From Nitrospira sp. (GTDB taxonomy: Bacteria > Nitrospirota > Nitrospiria > Nitrospirales > Nitrospiraceae), in contig CP126121.1 of NCBI GenBank assembly GCA_030123625.1, forward strand, positions 3,326,179 to 3,390,178: a stretch of 64,000 nt of DNA, given 5' to 3'. The notes beneath the pieces are model-generated. The model had not been told where the DNA came from and searched no databases. It worked only from the letters and a program-made list of their open reading frames with translations. A program made the translations under genes and the position numbers. The first letter of the stretch is position 1; every line of letters starts with the position of its first letter. Shown here in pieces: positions 45,405 to 55,315 of the stretch.

Positions 45405-47330
45405 ATGTGCGGCATCGGCGGTTTTACTCTCTCATCGCCAGGCCCGATTAAAGTAGAGTGGTTCCGAACATTTTTTGACCAGCTCGAACATCGAGGCCCG
45501 GATGATGCTGGTTGGCTTTCATTGAATAGGACAGCGTTACGACAGGGGCGAACACCTTACGCTGATCTTGTCTCGGAGCTTGTTCTCTTGCATCGCAGAT
45601 TATCGATAGTGGATCTCTCAGGGGCGGGTCACCAGCCAATGAGTTCGCCGGATAAGCGTTATTGGATTGTTTTCAATGGTGAAATTTACAACTATGTCGA
45701 GCTTCGTATCCAGCTTCACCGACTAGGGTATGAGTTCCGGTCTCAATCCGACACGGAGGTTTTGTTGGCTGCTTATCAGCAGTGGGGAGCAGAGGCCCTA
45801 GCTCACCTGGTCGGGATGTTCGCTTTCGCCATACTCGATGTGCGAACCCGCAGACTTTTCTTAGCCAGAGATTGCTTTGGTATCAAGCCATTGTACTATG
45901 CCTTCTGGCAGGAAGGCCTCGCTTTTTCATCTGAGATCTCACCGCTTCTTGAATTACCCGGCGTGACCCGTAATATAAATGCACAGCTTGTTTACGATTA
46001 CCTGCGTGACGGGATTGTCAACCATTGTTCGGAAACCATGTTTGCACAGGTGAAACAGATTCCTCCCGCCCACTACATGGAAGTAGCGTTAGATGCTCCT
46101 CTGGGAGCTCGTCCTGCCAAGTATTGGGACATCGATCGCACGAAGAAGATCGATCTGTCGTTCGAGGATGCGGCCAAACATCTGAGAGACCTATTCGTTG
46201 AGAGTGTGCGGATACACTTGCGGAGTGATGTTCCTGTTGGAGCTGCATTATCTGGAGGCATCGATTCTTCCTCGATCGTATCTGTGATGCGCCTGCTCGA
46301 GCCAAAACTGGACATCCACACATTTAGTTATGTGGCTGACGATTGGCGAATAAGCGAAGAGCAGTGGGTCGACGTTGTAGGAAGTCAGAAGCGAGTAGAG
46401 ATTCATAAGATCAGGGATATCCAAAATGACCTTGGTCCTGAGTTAGAAGCTCTAATTGAAACGCATGATGAACCGTTCAGAAGCACGAGTATGTTTGCAC
46501 AAAGGAAGGTCTTTCAGGCTGCAAAACAGGTTGGCATCAAAGTCATGTTGGATGGGCAAGGCGCGGATGAATTATTCGGCGGTTATGGAAGTTACCGCAT
46601 CGCCAGAATCAGCTCACTTGTACGATGTGGACGCTTTGCCCAGGCAGTAAAATTGTGGCACAACTCTTCGAATTTTCAGGATGGTGGGATTTGGTGGACC
46701 GCACCGCGTGTTGCTAGCTCATTGCTTCCCACAGGCATACGTAATACTGTGCGCCAGCTGCTTATAAGGGACATTGCCCCGACCTGGTTGAACGCTTCAT
46801 GGTTTAGAGAACGTGGTATTGCATGGGGCACTCCCAACGGCACCGATGATACCTACACTCTAATGGACTCCTTGTACCTCACATTGACCAAGACCAGTTT
46901 ACCTCAGCTTCTGCGGTGTGAGGACCGTAACTCCATGGCGTTTTCAATCGAAAGCCGCGTACCATTTCTCACGCCGGCTTTAGCAGAGTTCATATTCTCA
47001 CTACCAGAAGACTATATTATCTCAGCGGACGGGACTAGCAAAGCGGTTTTCAGACAGGCCATGCGTGGCATTGTTCCCGATATTATTCTGGATCGAAGAG
47101 ATAAACTGGGGTTTCCGACTCCCGAGCAAGACTGGCTAATGTCATCCCATTCTTGGGTTGATGGAGCATTTACAAGTGGTGTTGCGCGCGAGATTGGCGC
47201 ACTTAATCTGAGAGAGATTCAGTACGAGTGGAAAGAGATTTTGGCAGGGAGAGTCAACTTTCATTCGCATGTATGGCGATGGATAAATTTGATTTTATGG
47301 GCTAAGCGGTTTAGGGTGAATGTATCTTAG
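45405..47330 (+). CDS. asnB: Asparagine synthase (glutamine-hydrolysing)
   Basis: A 641-residue amidotransferase. Cys2 of MCGIGGFT is the class II glutaminase nucleophile, with LEHRGPDDAGWLSLN. The synthetase half has the PP-loop SGGIDSSSI near residue 284. Such AsnB-like enzymes in polysaccharide loci often amidate a uronic acid or aminoacyl group rather than free aspartate. A CGGAG site lies 8 bases before the ATG. An ATP-grasp stub precedes it. Confidence 0.9.
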   Translation: MCGIGGFTLSSPGPIKVEWFRTFFDQLEHRGPDDAGWLSLNRTALRQGRTPYADLVSELVLLHRRLSIVDLSGAGHQPMSSPDKRYWIVFNGEIYNYVELRIQLHRLGYEFRSQSDTEVLLAAYQQWGAEALAHLVGMFAFAILDVRTRRLFLARDCFGIKPLYYAFWQEGLAFSSEISPLLELPGVTRNINAQLVYDYLRDGIVNHCSETMFAQVKQIPPAHYMEVALDAPLGARPAKYWDIDRTKKIDLSFEDAAKHLRDLFVESVRIHLRSDVPVGAALSGGIDSSSIVSVMRLLEPKLDIHTFSYVADDWRISEEQWVDVVGSQKRVEIHKIRDIQNDLGPELEALIETHDEPFRSTSMFAQRKVFQAAKQVGIKVMLDGQGADELFGGYGSYRIARISSLVRCGRFAQAVKLWHNSSNFQDGGIWWTAPRVASSLLPTGIRNTVRQLLIRDIAPTWLNASWFRERGIAWGTPNGTDDTYTLMDSLYLTLTKTSLPQLLRCEDRNSMAFSIESRVPFLTPALAEFIFSLPEDYIISADGTSKAVFRQAMRGIVPDIILDRRDKLGFPTPEQDWLMSSHSWVDGAFTSGVAREIGALNLREIQYEWKEILAGRVNFHSHVWRWINLILWAKRFRVNVS

Positions 47331-47499
47331 TCGGAAGAAGGTGTTTCTCGTCTGATTTTATGGAAACCTGACTGCTGGGGAAATCAGTGAAAAAGAGGAG
47401 GTTGGCCTGCCAAACAACACTCGGTGCGAGTTTACTGATGACTCTAATGAGGGGATGATCTTCTTCCGATATCAGAGACAACTTTATAAGGAGGAGCGT

Positions 47500-48060
47500 G
47501 ATGAAATCGGATGCCAGTATGACACCAAGACCAGACGGCGGTATACGGGAGCATTTAAAGAAGAAGCAGTCCCGTTGGTCCGAGATTCGGCGAGGCTCAT
47601 CGCGCAAGTGACCCGCGGGATCTGGGCATCGCCGACCATCTGCGCTACCACTGGCGTACTGAGCAGGGCCAAGGCTGAAACAATTGACTGCGAATCTCTC
47701 ACCCGATAAGCACATGTTGATGGAGTCGCTCAGAAAAAGCCGGAGGCCCGGCGCCGAGCGCTCGCCAATGGTTTCGAGCTGGCTCTAGTGAGTTGTGCGC
47801 GGGCCTGTCGCCTGCCAGTTCAATCGAGCCGCATGGTATCGGAAGAGTAGGTGAAGGACTTAGACCGCCCTGCGGATGCGGATTCGGATTCGCAATCCGG
47901 CCCATGTGCAATCCGGTTCGGCTATTTGCGGATCCGGGTATTGCTCAGCGGGAGAGTTGCGGCGCTTATATCGGCTCGATGGGCTCTATGCTGAGGATAC
48001 GAGTGCGGCGATGCAAACATATCGTCCTCCATCGGGGGCAGCTCCAAGCCAGCTGATCCG
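47500..48060 (+). pseudogene. IS3-family relic (OrfA and OrfB fragments)
   Basis: A frameshifted IS3 OrfA is legible (RRYTGAFKEEAVPLVRDSAR, then in another frame RDLGIADHLRYHWRTEQG), followed by a degenerate OrfB piece (SCARACRLPVQSS, IRFGYLRIRVLLSG, RRLYRLDGLYAED). Stops and frame changes interrupt all of it. It sits between asnB and a glycosyltransferase, so it is a plausible recombination scar. The rest of 47331-48224 has no gene. Confidence 0.68.
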
Positions 48061-48224
48061 CAGGAGTACTAGGGTATGGGATTTTTTGCATGATATCTTA
48101 GGGTGACGGACGGCCTATTGGATAATGACCGTTGTGGATCACTGGAATCGACCAGTCCGGTCCTAGAAGCCGGTTTCGGATATCGGGCGAGATCGTGAGT
48201 CAGTGCTCGGCGAGAGCCAGAGGA

Positions 48225-49511
48225 ATGAACGAGCGCAAACTAAGATTATTGTTTTTTGCGTACTCCTTTCCGCCTCAGAATGCCGCAAGTTCCGTGCGGC
48301 TTTGGAATATTGCTAAGAACCTGGCGCGGCTGGGCTGGCACCTCACTATCGTCTCACCTGACCCCTCTCTCTGGCGTAACCCAGAAGATTCAGAAAGAGT
48401 CGCTATAACGCTTGCACAGGAAGGCATTAGACGTTTGGTTACAGGGCATCGGTGGCGTTGTCTTTCGCCGGGGAATTTGAAGTGTTGGAACCAGAATCTT
48501 GGCTGGGTTGCCGGAGGAGTCTGCAGAATTATTGCACGGAACTTGGGAATTGAAGCGTCTGTAGGGTGGTTCAAGGCCGCAGAGCAAGCTTGTTCCAGCT
48601 TGAATCCGAGAGACATAGATTTAATACTCGCATCCGGGGCACCATTCGGGGCTTTTAGGGTGGTAAAACAACTGTCGGACCGCCTTGGCTGTCCGTATGT
48701 TTTGGACTATCGTGATCTTTGGACAGAAAATGCTCATAAGACTCGTCCATCACGGCCAGCTGTGATCCGAGAAGAGGCCAGTTTGCTCGAAGGTTGTGCG
48801 GCAGTAACCATTGTGTCGCCTTCATGGGGTGTCTCCTTAGATCGGCGTTATTGTGTTGGTGCAAAACTTCATGTAATTTCGAACGGCTACGATCCTGAGG
48901 AAATGGCAGCCATTCAACCATACGACTTTGGACACTGTGCCTTTGTGTACACAGGAAGCTTCTACCCACCGAAACGAGTCATCTCACCGTTTCTGGCTGC
49001 GCTCAAACGCCTCAAAGAGGCTCTTAATGGAAGCACTAGTAGATGGTACTTCCATTACTATGGAGGAGAGGAAGACCATGTCCGTGAAGAGGCAAATCGT
49101 TTTGGCCTGAATGATCGAATCGTGCTGCACGGAAAAGTCTCAAGGCGAGATGCCCTATCGGCAGTCAAGGGTGCCAGCCTCGCGGTAGTCATCACGTCAA
49201 TTAATGAACAAGGATCATTGGAAGAGAACGGGGTGGTTACTGGAAAAATATTTGAACCTATCGGGCTTGGAACGCCGGTTCTTCTGATGGCTCCTAATGG
49301 CAGCGATGCGATAGTAACTACTGAAGCTACGGGACTAGTAAAAAGTTTTGCAGGAACCGATATTCAGGGCATGGCATCGTTTCTCAGGGAGGTGATTTTG
49401 GGACAAGAGATTAAACCAAAAAATGTCGAGATCTGTTCGTGGACGACCATAGCGAAGAGTCTCGATAATGTGTTGCGTGAAGCAATTTCGACTACGGCTC
49501 ATGGCTGCTGA
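48225..49511 (+). CDS. Glycosyltransferase, GT4 family
   Basis: A 428-residue GT-B glycosyltransferase from ATG 48225 (AGAGG upstream). The N-terminal acceptor half has LRLLFFAYSFPPQNAASSVR and VLDYRDLWTENAHKTRPS; the donor half shows VYTGSFYPPKRVISPFLAAL and IFEPIGLGTPVLLMA. The longer frame from 48132 adds 31 unmatched residues. It probably adds one hexose or deoxyhexose to the repeat. Confidence 0.87.
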   Translation: MNERKLRLLFFAYSFPPQNAASSVRLWNIAKNLARLGWHLTIVSPDPSLWRNPEDSERVAITLAQEGIRRLVTGHRWRCLSPGNLKCWNQNLGWVAGGVCRIIARNLGIEASVGWFKAAEQACSSLNPRDIDLILASGAPFGAFRVVKQLSDRLGCPYVLDYRDLWTENAHKTRPSRPAVIREEASLLEGCAAVTIVSPSWGVSLDRRYCVGAKLHVISNGYDPEEMAAIQPYDFGHCAFVYTGSFYPPKRVISPFLAALKRLKEALNGSTSRWYFHYYGGEEDHVREEANRFGLNDRIVLHGKVSRRDALSAVKGASLAVVITSINEQGSLEENGVVTGKIFEPIGLGTPVLLMAPNGSDAIVTTEATGLVKSFAGTDIQGMASFLREVILGQEIKPKNVEICSWTTIAKSLDNVLREAISTTAHGC

Positions 49512-49620
49512 GGCATTGACATTTACAGCTCAATTGGTTAGGGACAGCGCTTGTCCAGTTTGCAAAATCTGGCTCTTACCGCGTTTTCACAGATGGAACG
49601 CCCGTTGATTAGATTAATAG

Positions 49621-50886
49621 ATGGACAACTTGATGGGTGCCGTAAATAGCCGACCTGAGCGTCCGAAACTAACAATGCCTGAAAGATCGGCCGTGGTTTC
49701 TGTCGAGATATTACCTATAGTACGCTACACGTACTACGTGTTTGTTTTTTCAATACCCATCGAGACTCTTGACGTGGGATTAGACTCAGGAATGTTTTCG
49801 GTGTCTAAGCTAATCGGTGTCATGTTCATTGCGGTTGCCCTACTGCAACCAGCAATATGTTTCAAGACCATTCCGAGGGCATTGTGGTATTTCTCAACCT
49901 ATGGATTGGTCTGTTTATGTGTGGCCGATCTCGGTACTTCCTACGTGAGAGGCCTAGTTTTTGTGCAGCTATTTACGCTTTGTCTGATGCTATTATTATT
50001 TTGGGCTTCATATAATTTGCTGCGGGATAGGTCTGTAGTCAAAGGCGCTCTTATGGCCTTCATTGGTTCTTGTGCGGTGCTTACAGGACTTATGCTTGCT
50101 GGCGCTGGACAATCGGTCGCTCAGGGACGTACAACCGCTCTTTCACAAAATGCAAACGTAGTAGGAGCAACCTTGTCTCTGGGGTGGCTCGCTCTGTTTG
50201 GTTTGACGTATGGCCGGGACGACATGGGTAAGAGAACTAAGATCCTTATTTGGTGTTGCCTCGCGTATCTTGCAATTGGGATAGTAGCGACCGGTTCACG
50301 AGCTGCCATGTTAGCTTCCTTAGTGGGAATACTCTTGTTTGTCATAACCAAGCGAGGGAATTTTGTTCTCAAAGCTCGCGTTGCATTTATCGGGTTTTTG
50401 GCTATTGTTGCTCTGGGGGTGGCCTTGTCTCAAAATGAAGCGGCACAGAGCCGGTGGGAAAGGGCGATGCAGGGGGACCAGTCCCGTCGCGAGGAGATCC
50501 ACCCCGCAGCATGGGCGATGTTTCTGCAGAAACCTATGCTTGGTTGGGGACCTGTTAGTCACTATCTGGAATTAGGTGCAAGGTTTGGAAAGGCAACACT
50601 GGATCCACATAGTATATATTTATGGGTTTTGATCGAGACCGGGTTACTAGGATCCATCCCTTTTTTCATCGGACTGTGGATCTGCTGGCGAAGTGGATGG
50701 AGAGCCACTTACGGAGCCGAAGGACCCCTTCCGATAACCTTGCTGGCCAGCCTATTAATTGTTGGCATCGCCGGCACTGTCCATATGCGTAAGGTGTTTT
50801 GGATAATGCTGGCATATAACCTTGCGAGTGAGTCGTTCATATCCAGACGCGGGCGGCTGCCTTATGGTGATGAACGAAAAGACTAA
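49621..50886 (+). CDS. O-antigen ligase/polymerase (Wzy/WaaL family)
   Basis: A 421-residue polytopic inner-membrane protein with about ten helices. The Wzy_C signature is visible: SQNANVVGATLSLGWLALFG, TGSRAAMLASLVGILLFV, then the large periplasmic loop with QKPMLGWGPVSHY and DPHSIYLWVLIETGLLGSIP. It either polymerises repeat units or ligates the chain to a lipid acceptor; Wzm/Wzt loci usually need a ligase, which favours that role. Confidence 0.88.
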   Translation: MDNLMGAVNSRPERPKLTMPERSAVVSVEILPIVRYTYYVFVFSIPIETLDVGLDSGMFSVSKLIGVMFIAVALLQPAICFKTIPRALWYFSTYGLVCLCVADLGTSYVRGLVFVQLFTLCLMLLLFWASYNLLRDRSVVKGALMAFIGSCAVLTGLMLAGAGQSVAQGRTTALSQNANVVGATLSLGWLALFGLTYGRDDMGKRTKILIWCCLAYLAIGIVATGSRAAMLASLVGILLFVITKRGNFVLKARVAFIGFLAIVALGVALSQNEAAQSRWERAMQGDQSRREEIHPAAWAMFLQKPMLGWGPVSHYLELGARFGKATLDPHSIYLWVLIETGLLGSIPFFIGLWICWRSGWRATYGAEGPLPITLLASLLIVGIAGTVHMRKVFWIMLAYNLASESFISRRGRLPYGDERKD

Positions 50887-50978
50887 GCATCGCATAGACT
50901 ATTAATGTACAGTAAACGTACATTAACGGTAGTTTTATCATTTGTTCCATAGCTGTTGGTACTAACAGGAAATTGGTT

Positions 50979-52733
50979 ATGGCAAGAAGTCATACCCTGA
51001 CACCACCGAAATTGAGGGACTTTTTAAGATCTTCTTGGATCATCCGAAGCAGTTCGATCTCAGGCATGTTTCGTGCGTTGCTTCCTCTAAAGACGCTTCA
51101 CATTTCCGAGAACGAAATGAGAGAAGTGGCGATGTTCATCATAGGTAAGGAGTATGGGCTTTCTTGGGCGACATTTGCTGAAACTAGCGGTAGGGGTTTG
51201 TGTGGCCTCATCCTTGGCTTAGTATTATGCATGGAGGACGCTGCGGCAACGACCTATTATCTTTCTGCGACGGGGAACGATGCATCTGCTGGTACGGTCA
51301 ATTCTCCCTGGAAGACATTTAATTACGCAATGTCTCGCACCACCTGCGGTGACACACTCATGCTAAAGGATGGGGAGTACACAACCACAGTCCATGGACC
51401 GCTAAACATCAGAAAATCATGCACGCGGAGTACCGTCTTTACAGTTGAAGCCCAGAACCAGCGGAAGGCGCACCTCAGCGGCGATGGTTCTACGTCTGCG
51501 GTCTCAGTCTCGAATAGCGCCTATGTGACGGTTGATGGGTTGCATGCCAGCTCGGCTGACAGTACGTGTTGTCAAGGAAATAACTATCCAACTGTTGTGG
51601 TGGACAAATCGAACCATGTTCAACTCAAGAATCTCCTCATCCAATATAATAACCGCTATCAAAACTCCCCAATGGTTCGACTCTCCAACACCTCTGATAG
51701 TTTGATCGAAGGTACCGAGATCTACGATTACCATCGTCATGGGGTTGTGCTGGGCGGCAATGTGCAGAGGACCGTTATTCGTCGTCTCTACTGCAATAGC
51801 CGTGGCCGTGCCGATATTCCTGGCGGGTTCCCCTCAGGAAACACTGATCGGGGAGATTCATGCGCACAAGAATATCCAACGGGTGGTACGGGTGCAAATG
51901 CCGACAACATCTTTGAGAATGTCATCTCGGAGGGAAACGGGAACGCAATGGGAATTGAGGCCGTTTATGGTCCGGCCAGAACAAAAGTACTCGGGGTCAT
52001 CTCTCTCAATGATCAATTTGGGGTGTTGCTCAAGGCACGAGGAGGAAGTACTGAAAATCAACAACCAGTAGACGTGGTCATGCGAGATATTGCCATTGTC
52101 ACGCCATCCAGTTTGGGGATTTATCTACGCGGTAATAAAAATACAGTTATTACTGGTGCTACCGCATATCACGGCAAGTGGGGATTTTTGGCTGATGTTG
52201 AGATCGTTAGGGGCGTTCCTTATGCTGGAGGAGGCACGCTTTCGTTCACAGTAACCAATATGTTGTCTACATTAAATGGGAAAGGATTTGAGAGCCATGA
52301 TCAAACAACTTGGAAAATCGACTACAGCAATGCCTTCAACAACACAACGAACTATAGCCCATCCAGCCATGCCAATTACAGCCCGAGCGTTAAGCCCACA
52401 CCGATAGATCCACAGTTAGGATCTTGTCGCGTATGGATCCCCGACGCCTCGCCAATGAAAGGTGCGGGTGAAGGCGGGGTAGATATTGGTGCGAATATCC
52501 TCTACCGCTACCAAAACGGCGAATTGACCAACGTGCCACTATGGGATCGGTTGACAGGCGAATTTCCCCACGGGGCGCTTGTAGTGGGAGTCAATGATAT
52601 CCCAGGAGAATCACTCTTTGATGTGCACAAACGGTTAAATGTCAATACAAACGGCTGCCTTTTCCCAAAAAGCTATACTCAGGGTAGCGACACATCCTCG
52701 CCTCGGGCACCTCAAGGCCTTGCTGCAAGATAA
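50979..52733 (+). CDS. Secreted right-handed beta-helix protein
   Basis: A 584-residue protein from ATG 50979 (AGGA 8 bases upstream). A hydrophobic segment (GRGLCGLILGLVLCMEDAAA, about 70-90) looks like a late signal peptide, so an internal start at 51117 or 51132 may be the true one. From there TTYYLSATGNDASAGTVNSP begins a pectate-lyase-type beta-helix with stacked Asn/Thr repeats (SNSAYVTVDGLHASS, LIEGTEIYDYHRHGVVLGG). It may bind, cut or epimerise the exported polysaccharide; no catalytic set is certain. Confidence 0.75.
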   Translation: MARSHTLTPPKLRDFLRSSWIIRSSSISGMFRALLPLKTLHISENEMREVAMFIIGKEYGLSWATFAETSGRGLCGLILGLVLCMEDAAATTYYLSATGNDASAGTVNSPWKTFNYAMSRTTCGDTLMLKDGEYTTTVHGPLNIRKSCTRSTVFTVEAQNQRKAHLSGDGSTSAVSVSNSAYVTVDGLHASSADSTCCQGNNYPTVVVDKSNHVQLKNLLIQYNNRYQNSPMVRLSNTSDSLIEGTEIYDYHRHGVVLGGNVQRTVIRRLYCNSRGRADIPGGFPSGNTDRGDSCAQEYPTGGTGANADNIFENVISEGNGNAMGIEAVYGPARTKVLGVISLNDQFGVLLKARGGSTENQQPVDVVMRDIAIVTPSSLGIYLRGNKNTVITGATAYHGKWGFLADVEIVRGVPYAGGGTLSFTVTNMLSTLNGKGFESHDQTTWKIDYSNAFNNTTNYSPSSHANYSPSVKPTPIDPQLGSCRVWIPDASPMKGAGEGGVDIGANILYRYQNGELTNVPLWDRLTGEFPHGALVVGVNDIPGESLFDVHKRLNVNTNGCLFPKSYTQGSDTSSPRAPQGLAAR

Positions 52734-52997
52734 CTCCAGTACGGAGGGTCCTCCTAAAACACTGATCATGGTTATCTTTACATGGGGTACATTAGCTACC
52801 GCTCAATGACTGCAATATCCTTTGGCATTCACTGATACAATTTGGTCCTAACTTACGATTGTCGAAATTCGATCATTTCTTCATCTTCTAAAAAATTACG
52901 TTCCTACAGCGTCGCTTTATGTCACAGCTCTGTGCAACATGCTTCTCTTGCTATGAAATCTGCTGATCAAACTTTTTGTAATCACGGGAAGTCCGAT
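52734..52997. other. Gap upstream of a GT4 gene
   Basis: About 260 bases. An open frame in phase with the next gene runs back to 52842, but it has no family match and no ribosome site, so it is treated as untranslated. No other feature is seen. Confidence 0.3.
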
Positions 52998-54242
52998 ATG
53001 CCTGGTCACGGCCATCATATAAAGAATCGGTTAATTCGAGTAGCCTTGCTAGTCAATGGTTTTCCGGATCCAATCCACCCAGGGCGAGGACTCGCCAATC
53101 TCAGAACTGCTAGAGCCCTAGGCGAGCTAACCGACATCAAAGTCATATTTCTACGTAGCTGGAGACCTGGACGTCTCTTGTTCAGGCTTACGGAATTCGA
53201 GTACGGAGGCGTCCCTGTCACTACGCTGGCCATTCCTCAGTTGCCTCTATCTTCTGCTGCCGGTTTTCTCATTAACATAGTGCTCTACCGATCACTTGGA
53301 TGGGTTTTACTTCGTTCAGTGCTAAGAGACTGCGATCTCATTCACTCTGTCGATGCCCTCCCAGGAATTGCGGGAAGCACCTGGGCAAGGCGCACCGGAA
53401 TGCGTCATGTCTACCAAGCTACCGGTGCGGACGTTAATACGAACTTTCCGAATATACGTACTGCCCGCACTATTGCTGGTTGGGAAAAACACATCCATGG
53501 AGTCACTTGTGTCAGCCGAATGTTAGAGACCGGCTTCCGATCCCTTTACCCGCATGTGCCGAATATCCGTACGATCTATCGTGGTGTAAGCCTGGACCGT
53601 TTTCAACCCGTTGGGCCAATGGCTGGTCCTTTGGTGGATCAACCGCCCGTGCGGTACCTCTTCCTTGGAGGATTTCCACCCTATCCAACGCAACCCTATC
53701 GTTCCAATACGAAAGGGGGTGAAACTCTACTTGCTGTTTGGCGGTCCGTTGAAGGGAAGCTTATATCCGCTAATGCATCCCTGTTGATAGCGGGACCTGA
53801 GTCCAATAATAAGTTTTTAACTTGTTGGCGAGCAAGCCTTCTGCAACCCCACCGGGTTTATATTGAAGGCCTTGTCTCTCCCGACAAGGTTTCAGCGTAT
53901 TTGCGTTCGGCCGACGTTGTCTTGCTTCCTAGCATGCAGGAAGGATTACCCTCTGTGGCTATGGAGGCTTCCGCTTGCGGCAGACCGGTATTCGGCAGCG
54001 ATGTTGGTGGGATTCCGGAAGTAATCACTCATGGAGAAACGGGCTTAGTTCTACCTGCAGGTGACGTTACAGCCTGGGGAAACGCTTTAGTTTATTATGC
54101 GCATCGACATGCTCTCCTTAAGTCAATGGGCGAACGTGCCAGAAAACGGATGGAAGCATTATTTGACTGCAATCGCTATGCGCCACAAATATTCGATCTT
54201 TACAGGACGGCTCTACGCCAATCATTGTTATTGACACCGTGA
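52998..54242 (+). CDS. Glycosyltransferase, GT4 family
   Basis: A 414-residue GT4 enzyme from ATG 52998 (GGGAAG upstream); an in-frame ATG at 52953 is possible. The acceptor half has VALLVNGFPDPIHPGRGLAN and CDLIHSVDALPGIAG; the donor half shows YLFLGGFPPYPTQPY, the EX7E-like region LPSMQEGLPSVAMEASACGR and GDVTAWGNAL. It is immediately followed by a decayed IS5 copy. Confidence 0.85.
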   Translation: MPGHGHHIKNRLIRVALLVNGFPDPIHPGRGLANLRTARALGELTDIKVIFLRSWRPGRLLFRLTEFEYGGVPVTTLAIPQLPLSSAAGFLINIVLYRSLGWVLLRSVLRDCDLIHSVDALPGIAGSTWARRTGMRHVYQATGADVNTNFPNIRTARTIAGWEKHIHGVTCVSRMLETGFRSLYPHVPNIRTIYRGVSLDRFQPVGPMAGPLVDQPPVRYLFLGGFPPYPTQPYRSNTKGGETLLAVWRSVEGKLISANASLLIAGPESNNKFLTCWRASLLQPHRVYIEGLVSPDKVSAYLRSADVVLLPSMQEGLPSVAMEASACGRPVFGSDVGGIPEVITHGETGLVLPAGDVTAWGNALVYYAHRHALLKSMGERARKRMEALFDCNRYAPQIFDLYRTALRQSLLLTP

Positions 54243-54309
54243 GTTAACCTATGGAACACGTCATGAGTTGATAAAAAACAAAATTATCAGGACTTTCTAA
54301 GACAATTAC

Positions 54310-55258
54310 GGAACGTCTGATTTATTCTTCTTGCTCGATGTGCTAAAGGTGGCGCAGCACTGAACGGGAGGCGCACCCATGCAGCAATCGACGTTTGCCG
54401 AGGTCACGTTTGAACAGTATCGCAAGCCCACCCGGCGTGAGCGATTTCTCGACGAGATGAACCGCGTCGTGCCGTGGGGGAGTTGGTGGTGGCAATCGAG
54501 CCCGTCTATTCCAAAGCCGAAGGCCCGGGACGCCCGCGGTGGGAGTTGAACGGATGGTGCGCCTCCATTGTCTGCAACAGTGGTTCAACCTGTCCGACCC
54601 GGCGGTGGAGGAGGCCTTGTATGATTCCCCCGTCATGCGACAGTGTGTCAGGATTGATCTGGGCCGCGAACCCGCCGGATGAGACGACCATCTGTAAGTT
54701 TCGGCATCTGCTGGAGACCCACGAGTTGGGGAAACAGCTCTTTGCGCGGATCGGGACCTATCTGGTCGCACTGGGATTGACGGTCAACCGAGGCACCATT
54801 GTGGATGCGACCATTATTAGTGATCCCGAGATGCACCGAACCCCACTGATTCATTCGGTCGCCGCCGCGGCGGCGAATGTGCCTGGCAGCCAGGTGTTAT
54901 CGAAGTTGCTGCATGGGCGAGAGGCACGAATCTGGGGCCATGCGGTCTACAGCGGACAACGTGATGTGATTTAGCACCACGCTCCAGGGGCCAAGAGCTT
55001 CATCCAGGCGAAAGCCCATCGCCACCGGCCGCTGAGCGAGGCGGATCGTGTCCAGAACGCACCAAGGCGAACGTCCGTGCGAAAGTCGAGCATATCTTCC
55101 TGGTTATGAAGCCGGGTCTTCGGATGCCAGACGTGGACCGTCCGACAAGGGGTGCACCTGACGAAGATGCTCCCCGGACCAGCGGATGCCACCGAATTCC
55201 CTTGGTGACCAGATCAGGACAGAGCGCTCAGGGTAAACATGAATTAATCAGACCCTCT
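54310..55258 (+). mobile_element. Decayed IS5-group element
   Basis: A relative of the intact element at 30000-31177. The left end (GGAACGTCTGATTTATTC at 54310-54327) and right end (complement of AGAGGGTCTGATTAATTC at 55241-55258) still resemble terminal repeats. The transposase is broken by frameshifts, a missing central piece and a stop. A second IS starts 3 bases after the right end. Confidence 0.82.
54379..55130 (+). pseudogene. IS5-group transposase, frameshifted and internally deleted
   Basis: Starts MQQSTFAEVTFEQYRKPTRR at 54379, then shifts frame after the PWGS region. LGRE-PDETTICKFRHLLETH and NRGTIVDATIISDPEMH are legible in another frame; the following Gln-Trp-Tyr-Phe-Gly segment is deleted, and TAG at 54972-54974 interrupts VYSGQRDVI. 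No functional product is possible. Confidence 0.8.
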
Positions 55259-55279
55259 CTAGAACCTATCTCAAAATGG

Positions 55280-55307
55280 TTGTGTCGATGAAAAAACTCT
55301 CTATAAT
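55280..55307 (+). promoter_or_regulatory. Likely transposase promoter
   Basis: TTGTGT (55280-55285) and TATAAT (55302-55307) are 16 bases apart, just inside the left end of the IS. The ATG of the transposase is only 8 bases after the -10, so the transcript would have almost no leader. Confidence 0.45.
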
Positions 55308-55315
55308 GCGCCCGC

